In this document: positions 44,117 to 51,645 of the stretch, in pieces
Numbering within the stretch: position 1 is the first letter of the stretch
How the letters are laid out: the number at the start of each line of letters is the position of its first letter
NCBI RefSeq assembly: GCF_017744955.1
Contig: NZ_JAGIAG010000011.1
Location: 1-64,000 of the forward strand
Source: Dokdonella sp.
GTDB lineage: Bacteria > Pseudomonadota > Gammaproteobacteria > Xanthomonadales > Rhodanobacteraceae
Direction of reading: 5' to 3'
DNA length: 64,000 nt
Made by a program: the position numbers and the translations under genes
The notes under the pieces: generated by a model
What the model was told of the DNA's origin: nothing
What the model saw: only the letters and a program-made list of their open reading frames with translations
Database searches by the model: none

Positions 44117-44667
44117 TCGCCGGCCATGCGCTGCGCGAGCCAGGCACGCGCGATACGCCAGTCGCGCACGACGGTGACGCGCGCGACGCCGAGGACGTCC
44201 GCGATGTCCTCGATGCCCATGCCGGCGAAGCACTTCAGCTCGACGATGCGCGCCTGCCGCGCGCTACGCTGCGCCAGCTCGCCGAGCAGCGCGTCGAACA
44301 GCAGCACGTCCGCGCGCGCGCCGGTCTGCGGCAGGTCCGCCAGGTCGAGCGGCGGCTGGCGCTTGCGCGCGTCGCGGCGGCGCGCCTCGTCGACGAGGAT
44401 GCGGCGCATCGCCTGCGCGGCCATCGCGACCAGCGCGCGGCGCCCCACCTTCCACACTTCGTCGCGCTCGCGCAGGCGCAAGTAGGCCTCGTGCACCAGC
44501 GTGGTCGTCTGCAGGCCCGCCTCGCGCCGGCGCAGCGCGCGCGCCGCGATCGATTTCAGCTCCAGGTAGACCAGCGGCATCGCCGCATCGAGCGCGGCGG
44601 CATCCGCCTTGCCGGTCCAGCCGGCGAGCAGGCGGTCGATCGCCTCGATGTCCTCGGTCTCCCCCAT
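44113..44667 (-). CDS. ECF-type RNA polymerase sigma factor, kinase-associated
   Basis: 184 residues. Region 2 reads LVYLELKSIAARALRRREAGLQTTTLVHEAYLRL (shown by its ends LVYLELKSIAARAL and QTTTLVHEAYLRL), and region 4 ends GIEDIADVLGVARVTVVRDWRIARAWL. It resembles the sigma-70 'TIGR02999' ECF group common in xanthomonads and planctomycetes. No anti-sigma gene is adjacent; instead the kinase gene overlaps its stop codon. The Thr54-Thr56 cluster stands just before the LVHEAYLRL helix, where many ECF factors have acidic DAED-like residues. The start is ATG 44667; the ribosome binding site is weak. Confidence 0.9.
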   Translation of the reverse strand: MGETEDIEAIDRLLAGWTGKADAAALDAAMPLVYLELKSIAARALRRREAGLQTTTLVHEAYLRLRERDEVWKVGRRALVAMAAQAMRRILVDEARRRDARKRQPPLDLADLPQTGARADVLLFDALLGELAQRSARQARIVELKCFAGMGIEDIADVLGVARVTVVRDWRIARAWLAQRMAGE

Positions 44668-44847
44668 GCCGGGATGGTAATCCAGTCGTCGGCGAGTGCG
44701 GACGCGGCGGGACCGTTGCCGTCGCCACGCGCGCGAGCGCCGTCGTCGACCCGGTCCGATCGCGGCGCCGATGATCCGGTTTTCGCCCGGTTCGCGATGT
44801 ATGAGGGCAGGCGCCGACGCGCCTGCCACGCCACAGGGGGAAAACCA

Positions 44848-47565
44848 ATGTCGACCGATCGCTTCCACGAAAATCTTCACCACGCCGCGCGAGGAACCCG
44901 GCGCGCGGCGTTTCGTCCGCTCGCCGTCGCGATCGCGTTCGCGCTGCTCCCGGCGCCGGCGGCGCGCGCCGCGACGATCGTCGTCACCAACCCCGGCGAC
45001 ACGACGATCGCCGCGCCCGACACCTGCACGCTGCGCCAGGCGATCCAGTCGATGAACACCTCGACCCTGAGCGGCGACTGCGTGAACAGCGGCGGCGCGT
45101 TCGGCAGCGGCGACACGATCCGCTTCGCCGCCGGCATCCACACCGTCACGCTCGCCGACGCGCCCGCCAACCAGCTCACCGTGCTCGACTACGACCTCAC
45201 GATCGACGCCGGCGCCGGCCGCAACGTCACCGTCGAAAGACCCGTCGACGCGCAGAACGAATTCACCGTGATCGCCGCGCGCAACTGGCGCCAGGTCACG
45301 CATTGGCAGGCGCTGCCGGGCCGGCTCACGCTGATCGGACTGACCGTGCAGAACGGCGTCGCCAACCAGGACACGACCAAGTACGGCTATTCCGGCGGCG
45401 GCGTCGCCGGCCTGCAATCGCACCTGACGCTGGAACGCTGCGTGGTGCGCAACAACCAGGCCACCGCCGGCGGCGGCGTGTTCGCGGCCGGAGGCTCCAG
45501 CTCGCTGACGCTGCGCTCGAGCCTGATCAGCGGCAACCGCGCCGAGCAGATCGCCGGCGGCATCGGTTCCAACAACGCGATCTCGATCACCGACTCGACG
45601 ATCGAAGGCAACTGGGCCGACGACATGGCCGGCGCGATCATGACCACCCGCGGTCCGCTCACCCTGGTCAACTCGACCGTCAGCGGCAACATGGCCGACG
45701 ACGCCACCGCGATCCAGGTGCGCGATCCCCGCCATCCGGTGACCCTGCTCAACAGCACGATCGCCTGCAACAGCGCGTTCGCCGGCCCGAGCAGCACGCG
45801 CGCCGCGATCGACGTGCTGAGCACGTCCTACACGAGCATCAACGCGATCAGCACGATCCTCGCCAACACCAGCAACACCGCGTGCACGACGGCCACCGCG
45901 CGCGAGATCCGCGTCCCCAACGGCTCGACGCAGATCGCCGGCGAGCGCAACCTGCTGGTCGGTGCGAACGCGATCGACGCCAGCGCTCCGTTCGCGAACA
46001 CGCCGTCGTTCGGCGATCCGAAACTCGGCGCGCTGCAGGACAACGGCGGCGCGACGCCGACGCGCGCGCTGCTGCCGGGCAGTCCGGCGATCAACGCCGG
46101 CAGCAACCCGTCCGGCCTCGCCCACGACCAGCGCGGAGGCGACTACGCGCGTGCGGTCGGCGGCAGCGCCGACGTCGGTGCCTACGAGTTCCCGTACGCG
46201 GGCCTGTGCGGCAGCGCGCACGGCGGCAGTTTCGTGAACCTCGGGCCCGCTTCGCCGGGGCTGTGCTCGTCGAGCGCGTTCCTGCAGGGCGGCCTCATCG
46301 GCTCGGGGCCGTGGGTGTGGTTCTGCGCCGCCAATGCCGATCCGTCCAGCAACGAATTCTGCCGCGCGTCGGTCGCCGCGACCGCCGCCCTGGGCGTGAC
46401 CAATGCCGCCGGCAATCCGATCGGCACGTCGATCTACGGCGAGCCCCTGCGGCTCACGTCGATCGTGAGCGGCGGCGCCTCGTCGCCGACCGGCTCGGTC
46501 TCGTTCTTCGACGCGACCGTCGGCAACTACGTCCCTCTGTGCGTCGGCGTCCCGCTCGGCAACGGAGCCGGCGCTTCGTCCGCGCTCTGCGACGTGCCGG
46601 TCAACGCGCTCGGCGTCGGCCCGCGCGTACTGAAGGCCGTCTACGGCGGCAGCACCGTCTACGGCAGCACCAGCAGCGCAGGTGTCCCGCTGACGGTCCA
46701 GCCGGCCTCGTCGACGACGGCCTCGCCCGTGCTGACGCCCGATCCGGTCACGATCGGCACCCCGCTCGGCGTGACGGCGCAGGTGACCGCGAATGCGCCG
46801 AGCCTCGCCGGCCCTCTTGGCGAGGTCACCGTCGAAGACCAGACCGACGATCTCTCGTGCCGCTACGACCTCGCCGATCCGGAGCCCGGCTGCACACTCA
46901 CGCCGCTCAGCGCCGGCCTGCACACCGTGCTCGTCACCTATCCGGGTGACGGCAACATCGGCTCCAGTTCCGCCACGACGATCGCGACGGTCCTGCGTGC
47001 GGGCACGACGACGACGATCGCGGCGCCGGCGGCGATCGCCTTCGGCCAATCGGTCGAGGTCGCGGTCGACGTCGCCGGCGCGGTCGCGATCGGCGCGCCG
47101 GGCGGCAGCGTCCTGGTCAGCGCCGGCGCGAGCTCGTGCTCCTTCGACCTGGCGAGCGCGACGCGATGCACACTGACTCCGCTCGCGCACGGCGCGCTGG
47201 CCTTGCAGGCTTCCTATGCCGGCGATGCACGCTTCGAGGGCAGCGACGCGAGCGTTGCGCTCGACGTCGTGCCGCACACGATCGGCGGCACGCTCGCCGG
47301 GCTGACACCGGGCAACAGCGTGGTGCTGCGTCTCGCCTACGACGGCGGGGCGGAAGAACTGTCGCTCGCCGAGAACTCGGCTTTCGCGTTCGGCGCCGCG
47401 GTTCCCGCTGGCGCGAACTACACCGTCAGCGTGCTGACGCAACCGGCCGATCCGCCGGAGGTCTGCACCATCGCGAACGGCTCCGGTTCGATGGGCGTGG
47501 AGAATCGCGACGACGTCGTGGTGACCTGCATCGATTCGATCTTCGCCGACGACTTCGATCCTTGA
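44848..47565 (+). CDS. Secreted beta-helix protein with CSLREA-type start, Ig-like repeats and C-terminal IFADDFD tag
   Basis: 905 residues from ATG 44848 (AGGGGG upstream). Signal peptide about 1-42 (ARA|ATIVVTNPGD). A CSLREA-like segment (DTCTLRQAIQSMN) begins a right-handed parallel beta-helix to about 440, with turns such as LTLERCVVRNNQATAGGGV, LTLRSSLISGNRA and LTLVNSTVSGNMA, ending GGSADVGAYEFP. About 520-810 holds Big_3_5-like Ig repeats (TGSVSFFDATVGNY, VLKAVYGGSTVYGSTSS, VLVTYPGDGNIGSSSAT). It ends CIDSIFADDFDP. Likely a surface adhesin or polysaccharide-interacting protein; no catalytic residues are assignable. Divergent from the sigma/kinase operon and a natural candidate target of it. 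Confidence 0.85.
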   Translation: MSTDRFHENLHHAARGTRRAAFRPLAVAIAFALLPAPAARAATIVVTNPGDTTIAAPDTCTLRQAIQSMNTSTLSGDCVNSGGAFGSGDTIRFAAGIHTVTLADAPANQLTVLDYDLTIDAGAGRNVTVERPVDAQNEFTVIAARNWRQVTHWQALPGRLTLIGLTVQNGVANQDTTKYGYSGGGVAGLQSHLTLERCVVRNNQATAGGGVFAAGGSSSLTLRSSLISGNRAEQIAGGIGSNNAISITDSTIEGNWADDMAGAIMTTRGPLTLVNSTVSGNMADDATAIQVRDPRHPVTLLNSTIACNSAFAGPSSTRAAIDVLSTSYTSINAISTILANTSNTACTTATAREIRVPNGSTQIAGERNLLVGANAIDASAPFANTPSFGDPKLGALQDNGGATPTRALLPGSPAINAGSNPSGLAHDQRGGDYARAVGGSADVGAYEFPYAGLCGSAHGGSFVNLGPASPGLCSSSAFLQGGLIGSGPWVWFCAANADPSSNEFCRASVAATAALGVTNAAGNPIGTSIYGEPLRLTSIVSGGASSPTGSVSFFDATVGNYVPLCVGVPLGNGAGASSALCDVPVNALGVGPRVLKAVYGGSTVYGSTSSAGVPLTVQPASSTTASPVLTPDPVTIGTPLGVTAQVTANAPSLAGPLGEVTVEDQTDDLSCRYDLADPEPGCTLTPLSAGLHTVLVTYPGDGNIGSSSATTIATVLRAGTTTTIAAPAAIAFGQSVEVAVDVAGAVAIGAPGGSVLVSAGASSCSFDLASATRCTLTPLAHGALALQASYAGDARFEGSDASVALDVVPHTIGGTLAGLTPGNSVVLRLAYDGGAEELSLAENSAFAFGAAVPAGANYTVSVLTQPADPPEVCTIANGSGSMGVENRDDVVVTCIDSIFADDFDP

Positions 47566-47617
47566 TCGGCACCGGCTGAGGCCGCCGGTGCCGGCACCGA
47601 GGTGCTAGCCTGCGCGC

Positions 47618-48133
47618 ATGGTCCGTTCGTTCCTTCTCGCCGGCTGGATGCTCGCCACGGCCATCGCCGTCCCCCGCCCCGTCGACGCGCAGGAGTCCGG
47701 CCAGCGCGTGCACCGCTGCGTCGGCGCGCGCGGCGAGATCGTCTTCTCCGGACTGCCGTGCGCGACCGAAGCCGCGGCGGCGACGCAGTTGCCGGTCGGA
47801 GAGGCATCCGCGACGGCCGCCTGCCCGGCTTCCTCGGCCGAACTGCGCCAGCGCATCGGCGCGGCCATCGCGCGCAAGGACGCCAATGCCCTCGCCGGCC
47901 TGATCCGCTGGCAGGGCATCGGCGGCGGCGAAGCCGGATCGCGCCTGGGGCAGCTGCGCCAGCTCGCGCAGCGCCCGTTGCTGGCGATCGAGGCGGACGG
48001 CGGCGAACCGGACGCGGCGGCATCGGCTGCCGATTCCCTGCGCGTGCGCACCGGCAGCAACGAGCAGGACGGCGTGCGCGAGCATCGCTTCGGCGTCCTG
48101 CTCGAATCCGGCTGCTACTGGCTGACCTGGTAG
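47618..48133 (+). CDS. Exported DUF4124-like protein
   Basis: 171 residues with a signal peptide (about 1-24, VDA|QES). A short Cys-containing segment GQRVHRCVGARGEIVFSGLPC resembles the DUF4124 motif ('...YrC.d.dG.v.fsd.PC'), followed by a helical C-terminal part of unknown fold and a terminal ESGCYWLTW. It is probably a small periplasmic protein. Unknown function. Its stop is 57 bases from ilvE on the same strand. Confidence 0.7.
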   Translation: MVRSFLLAGWMLATAIAVPRPVDAQESGQRVHRCVGARGEIVFSGLPCATEAAAATQLPVGEASATAACPASSAELRQRIGAAIARKDANALAGLIRWQGIGGGEAGSRLGQLRQLAQRPLLAIEADGGEPDAAASAADSLRVRTGSNEQDGVREHRFGVLLESGCYWLTW

Positions 48134-48189
48134 GCCGCCGAACCGCCGCTGGTATCATGGGCGTTTCCCCACGCCCGGCGGGCCCGCAC

Positions 48190-49107
48190 ATGGCGCAGCA
48201 GTATCCCGATCACATCTGGCACAACGGTCGCATCAAACCCTGGGCCGAAGCGACCGTGCACGTCATGGCGCACGCGCTGCACTACGGCTCGTCGGTGTTC
48301 GAGGGCATCCGCAGCTACGAGACGCCGAACGGCCCGGCGATCTTCCGGCTGACCGATCACATCAAGCGCCTGTTCCTGTCGGCCAAGATCTACGACATCG
48401 CCATTCCGTACACGCTGGAGGAAATCAACGCCGCGTGTCGCGAGGTCATCAAGGCGAACGGCCTGACCAAGGCGTATCTGCGCCCGGTCGCCTACCGCGG
48501 ACTCGGCGGATTCGGCCTCAGCGCGGAGACGCCGACCGACGTCGCGGTGGCGTCCTGGTTCATGGGCCCCTATCTCGGCGCGGGCGTGCTCGAACAGGGC
48601 ATCGACGCCTGCGTGTCGAGCTGGCAGCGCTTCGCGCCGAACACGATCCCGGCCGGCGCCAAGGCCGGCGGCAATTATCTGTCCGGCCAGCTGGTCGCGC
48701 GCGAAGCGCGCCGGCTCGGGTTCGGCGAAGGCATCGCGCTGGCGTCGACCGGCCTGCTCAGCGAAGGCGCCGGCGAGAATCTGTTCCTGGTCTTCGACGG
48801 CGCGCTGCACACCACGCCGGTCAGCGCGGCGCTGCTCAACGGCATCACGCGCAACACCCTGATCACGCTCGCCCGCGAAAACGGCATCGAGGTCGTCGAG
48901 CGCGACCTGCCGCGCGAATACCTGTATCTGTGCGACGAGCTGTTCATGTGCGGCACCGCGGCGGAGATCACGCCGATCCGTTCGGTCGACGGCAAGCCCG
49001 TCGGCGCTGGCAAGCCCGGCCCCGTCACTGCGCGCATGCAGAAGCTGTTCTTCGGCCTCTTCGAGGGATCGACGAAGGATCAGTGGGGCTGGCTCGAGCC
49101 GGTCTGA
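48190..49107 (+). CDS. ilvE: Branched-chain amino acid aminotransferase
   Basis: 305 residues from ATG 48190. Class IV PLP fold: HALHYGSSVFEGIRSYET, AYLRPVAYRGLGGFGL, the Schiff-base lysine K158 in PAGAKAGGNYLSG, STGLLSEGAGENLFLVFDG, and the C-terminal ELFMCGTAAEITPI. It interconverts leucine, isoleucine and valine with their 2-oxo acids. The open frame continues upstream through the DUF4124-like gene region but that part is out of family. No obvious ribosome binding site. Confidence 0.96.
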   Translation: MAQQYPDHIWHNGRIKPWAEATVHVMAHALHYGSSVFEGIRSYETPNGPAIFRLTDHIKRLFLSAKIYDIAIPYTLEEINAACREVIKANGLTKAYLRPVAYRGLGGFGLSAETPTDVAVASWFMGPYLGAGVLEQGIDACVSSWQRFAPNTIPAGAKAGGNYLSGQLVAREARRLGFGEGIALASTGLLSEGAGENLFLVFDGALHTTPVSAALLNGITRNTLITLARENGIEVVERDLPREYLYLCDELFMCGTAAEITPIRSVDGKPVGAGKPGPVTARMQKLFFGLFEGSTKDQWGWLEPV

Positions 49108-49152
49108 GATTCGAGCGTCCTAGCTTACGGGCGCGGTCGAGCGGGAGCTTTT

Positions 49153-49228
49153 TCTCGCAGAGGCGCAGAGAACGCGGAGAGAAGATCAGGCTTTGTCTTT
49201 TCCCTGCGTTCTCTGCGTCTCTGCGAGA
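49153..49228. repeat. Long inverted repeat between convergent genes (dispersed-repeat type)
   Basis: The 23-base arms TCTCGCAGAGGCGCAGAGAA-CGC (49153-49175) and GCGTTCTCTGCG-TCTCTGCGAGA (49206-49228) pair with a single G-U, around a 30-base loop. It sits between the convergent ilvE and histidine kinase genes. The 'CTCGCAGAGACGCAGAGAACGC' theme (split here from its full length) is reminiscent of an intergenic repeat scattered in many gammaproteobacterial genomes. It could terminate both transcripts. Confidence 0.7.
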
Positions 49229-49265
49229 CATCTTCTTGTTCGCCCCTGAAGAGCAGCGCTCGCCA

Positions 49266-50555
49266 CTAACTGCGATCGAACTCCAGCGTCGCCGTCGCGC
49301 CGCCCTGCGGGCGTGGCGCGAGCGATACCTTCCAGCCGTAGAGGTCGCACAGCCGGCGTACGATCGCCAGGCCCAGGCCGCCGCCCTTGCCGACGGTGGT
49401 GCCGCGCACGCCGCGCTCGAACAGCTTCTCGGCGTCCTCGGCGTTGATGCCGGGCCCGCTGTCCTCGACCGTCACGCGGCCGTAGCCGACCGTCACGATG
49501 ACCTCGCCGGCCGGCGTGTACTTGAACGCATTGCCGATCAGGTTGCTGAGCGCGACCGCGACCACCGACGACGGCGCCGCCGTCGCCAGCGGCTGATCGA
49601 TCTCCACGCGCACCTCGACCGGCTTGTTCGCCAGATGCGGCCGCTGCGCGTCGACGACCTGCTCGACGATTCGGGCGACGTCGGTGCTGTCGCCGTCGGT
49701 CGGCGCCTGACGCTCGCGGCGCGACAGCAGCAGCAGCGCGTCGATCAGTTCGCTCGACTGGCGCACCGCGCGCTCGATGCGCTTGAGGCGCTCGCGCAGC
49801 TTGTCGCTGAGATCGGGCGATCCTTGCAGCAGTTCGGTCGTGCTGGCGATGACCGACAGCGGCGTGCGCAGTTCGTGGCTGACGTCGGCGTTGAACTCGC
49901 GGTCGCGCTGCACGATTTCGGTCAGGCGCGTGGAATAGTCGTCGAGTACCGAGGCCAGCTCGCCGACCTCGTCGTCGGCGAAATGCTTCTTCAGCAGTTC
50001 CGGCTGGCCGCTGCGGCTCATCGCGCGCACGCGCCGCGCCAGGGCGATCACCGGACTCATCACGCGCGCCGACAGCCAGAAGCCGATCACCAGCGAGAAG
50101 ATCGCGAACAGGAAGACCGCGGCGCCGAGCGCGGTGAGCAGCTGGCGCTCGTTGAGCTTCTGCGTGCTGAGGTCGAAGCGGAGATAGGCCCAGTAGTCGG
50201 CGTCCTTGTACACGGCGAGCCGGTACGGACGGTTCTTGCCTTCGCGCCCGATCTCCTCGATGTCGTAGACGCCGGAATCGAACTTCTGCCACGTCAGCGG
50301 CAAGGTCGCGGAACGGCCGGCTCTGACGATCACCGCGTCGTACAGGCTCATGCCCCAGAGCGCGTTCGGATCGGGATTGTCGCGCTTGAAGTCGACGAAG
50401 TTCTTCAGCTCGCGCTGCAGCGTGTTGTTGATCAGCTGGTCTTCGAGCCGCGCGCGCAGGTAGATCGTCGCAGCCGCGAACAGGGCGGTCAGGCCCAGTC
50501 CGAACAGCGCGAACGAGATGATGATGCGGCTGCGCAGCCTACGTCGGTAGCGCAT
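49266..50555 (-). CDS. Two-component sensor histidine kinase
   Basis: 429 residues: TM1 about 11-33, a periplasmic sensor loop of about 105 residues, TM2 about 138-161, HAMP, then the HisKA dimerisation domain with H227 in DVSHELRTPL. The HATPase_c domain shows N-box NLIGNAFKYTPAGE, G1 VEDSGPGI and G2 GGGLGLAIVRRL. It overlaps the response regulator gene by 17 bases. The sensor loop has no recognised fold; the signal is unknown. Layout is similar to QseC/PmrB-like kinases but without a specific match. Confidence 0.95.
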   Translation of the reverse strand: MRYRRRLRSRIIISFALFGLGLTALFAAATIYLRARLEDQLINNTLQRELKNFVDFKRDNPDPNALWGMSLYDAVIVRAGRSATLPLTWQKFDSGVYDIEEIGREGKNRPYRLAVYKDADYWAYLRFDLSTQKLNERQLLTALGAAVFLFAIFSLVIGFWLSARVMSPVIALARRVRAMSRSGQPELLKKHFADDEVGELASVLDDYSTRLTEIVQRDREFNADVSHELRTPLSVIASTTELLQGSPDLSDKLRERLKRIERAVRQSSELIDALLLLSRRERQAPTDGDSTDVARIVEQVVDAQRPHLANKPVEVRVEIDQPLATAAPSSVVAVALSNLIGNAFKYTPAGEVIVTVGYGRVTVEDSGPGINAEDAEKLFERGVRGTTVGKGGGLGLAIVRRLCDLYGWKVSLAPRPQGGATATLEFDRS

Positions 50556-51225
50556 CCGGATCGACCATGCGGTAGCCGATGCCGTGACGCGTCTGGATCA
50601 GCGGCTTGTCGAACGGCTTGTCGATCGCCGCCCGCAGGCCGTGAATGTGTACGCGCAAGGAATCGCTGTCCGGCAATTCCTCTCCCCAGACGCGCGTCTC
50701 GAGTTCCTGTCGCGTGACGACCGACGGCGCGGCTTCCATCAGCGACTGCAGCAGCTTGAGGCCGATCGGATTCAACTGGATCGGCTTGCCGGCCCGGCTG
50801 ATCGTCAGCGTGTCGAGGTTGTAGGTGAGATCGGCCAGCTGCAGCAGTCGGCTCTTGTTGCCCTTGCCGCGGCGACCCAGCACTTCCAGCCGCGCCGCCA
50901 GCTCCTGCAGCGCGAACGGCTTGACCATGTAGTCGTCGGCGCCGGAATCGAAGCCGGTCAGCTTGTTGTCCAGCGTGTCGCGGGCGGTGAGCATCATCAC
51001 CGGCGTCTGCCGCTTGGCTTCCTGCCGCAGCTTGCGGCAGACCTCCAGGCCGTCCATGCCGGGCAGGCCTAGGTCGAGCACGATGACGTCGAAGTCGTTG
51101 ACCACGGCCAGATGCAGGCCGGTCACGCCGTCGCCGGCGAAATCGACCACGTGGCCCTTGTCGGCGAGGAAATCACCGATGTTCGCGGCGATGTCGCTGT
51201 TGTCTTCGATAACGAGAATGCGCAT
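50539..51225 (-). CDS. OmpR/PhoB-family response regulator
   Basis: 228 residues. Receiver domain with the acidic pocket E7-D8, phospho-acceptor D51 (IVLDLGLPGMDG), T80-region MLTARD and K102-region VKPFA; the winged-helix Trans_reg_C effector domain follows (about 130-225) with LRVHIHGLRAAIDKP and TRHGIGYRM. It should bind tandem direct repeats upstream of target genes once phosphorylated by the partner kinase, whose gene overlaps its 3' end. No target repeat could be identified in this window. Confidence 0.95.
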   Translation of the reverse strand: MRILVIEDNSDIAANIGDFLADKGHVVDFAGDGVTGLHLAVVNDFDVIVLDLGLPGMDGLEVCRKLRQEAKRQTPVMMLTARDTLDNKLTGFDSGADDYMVKPFALQELAARLEVLGRRGKGNKSRLLQLADLTYNLDTLTISRAGKPIQLNPIGLKLLQSLMEAAPSVVTRQELETRVWGEELPDSDSLRVHIHGLRAAIDKPFDKPLIQTRHGIGYRMVDPDALPT

Positions 51226-51645
51226 GGTGTTTACTTTAACGCGGAAATCATCCGGATGCGGAGCATGGTTGTCCGGGGAAAGTTCCGCGTGAAATGCGAA
51301 CGATTCTCCGAAAGGTCAACCGCTGGCACCCGCTCGAAAATGCGGGCAATGGGAAATGCGACGGGCGGCCGCTGCTGGATCCAGCGAAAGCGAAGACTTC
51401 GGTGGTGGATCAGCATCGAGGCCGGCGCGATCCGTGACGAATCGCACGGATGCGTCTACACAAAAGAAAATGGCCCAAGGAGGCGCCATTGGGGGAACGC
51501 GCCTCGCTTGGGCCAAAAAGCTACTGCCCCGATTACCGTAATTCGCCAGTCACCTGACCTGACTTAGGAGTGTCGAGCAAACTACAGTGGACCGACTATA
51601 GGCATCCGGGAATTAAGGTGTCGTTAAACCGCTCTGAGCCTTCCG
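51226..51645. other. 420-base intergenic region between the two-component system and the BlaI/M56 operon
   Basis: No gene seen. It holds the presumed minus-strand promoter of the response regulator (TAAAGT near 51232-51237 is a weak -10 candidate, very close to the start) and the two-tier hairpin at 51471-51515. It is somewhat richer in A/T near 51460-51480 and 51590-51630 than the coding regions around it. Confidence 0.4.
51471..51515 (-). terminator. Two-tier hairpin, probable terminator of the BlaI/M56 operon
   Basis: TGGCCCAAG (51471-51479) pairs with CTTGGGCCA (51507-51515) and, inside it, AGGCGC (51481-51486) with GCGCCT (51499-51504). Read on the minus strand the stem is followed by TTTTCTTTT, the terminator form, about 130 bases past the M56 gene stop. 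A short plus-strand A-tract also makes a bidirectional or small-RNA role possible. Confidence 0.55.
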
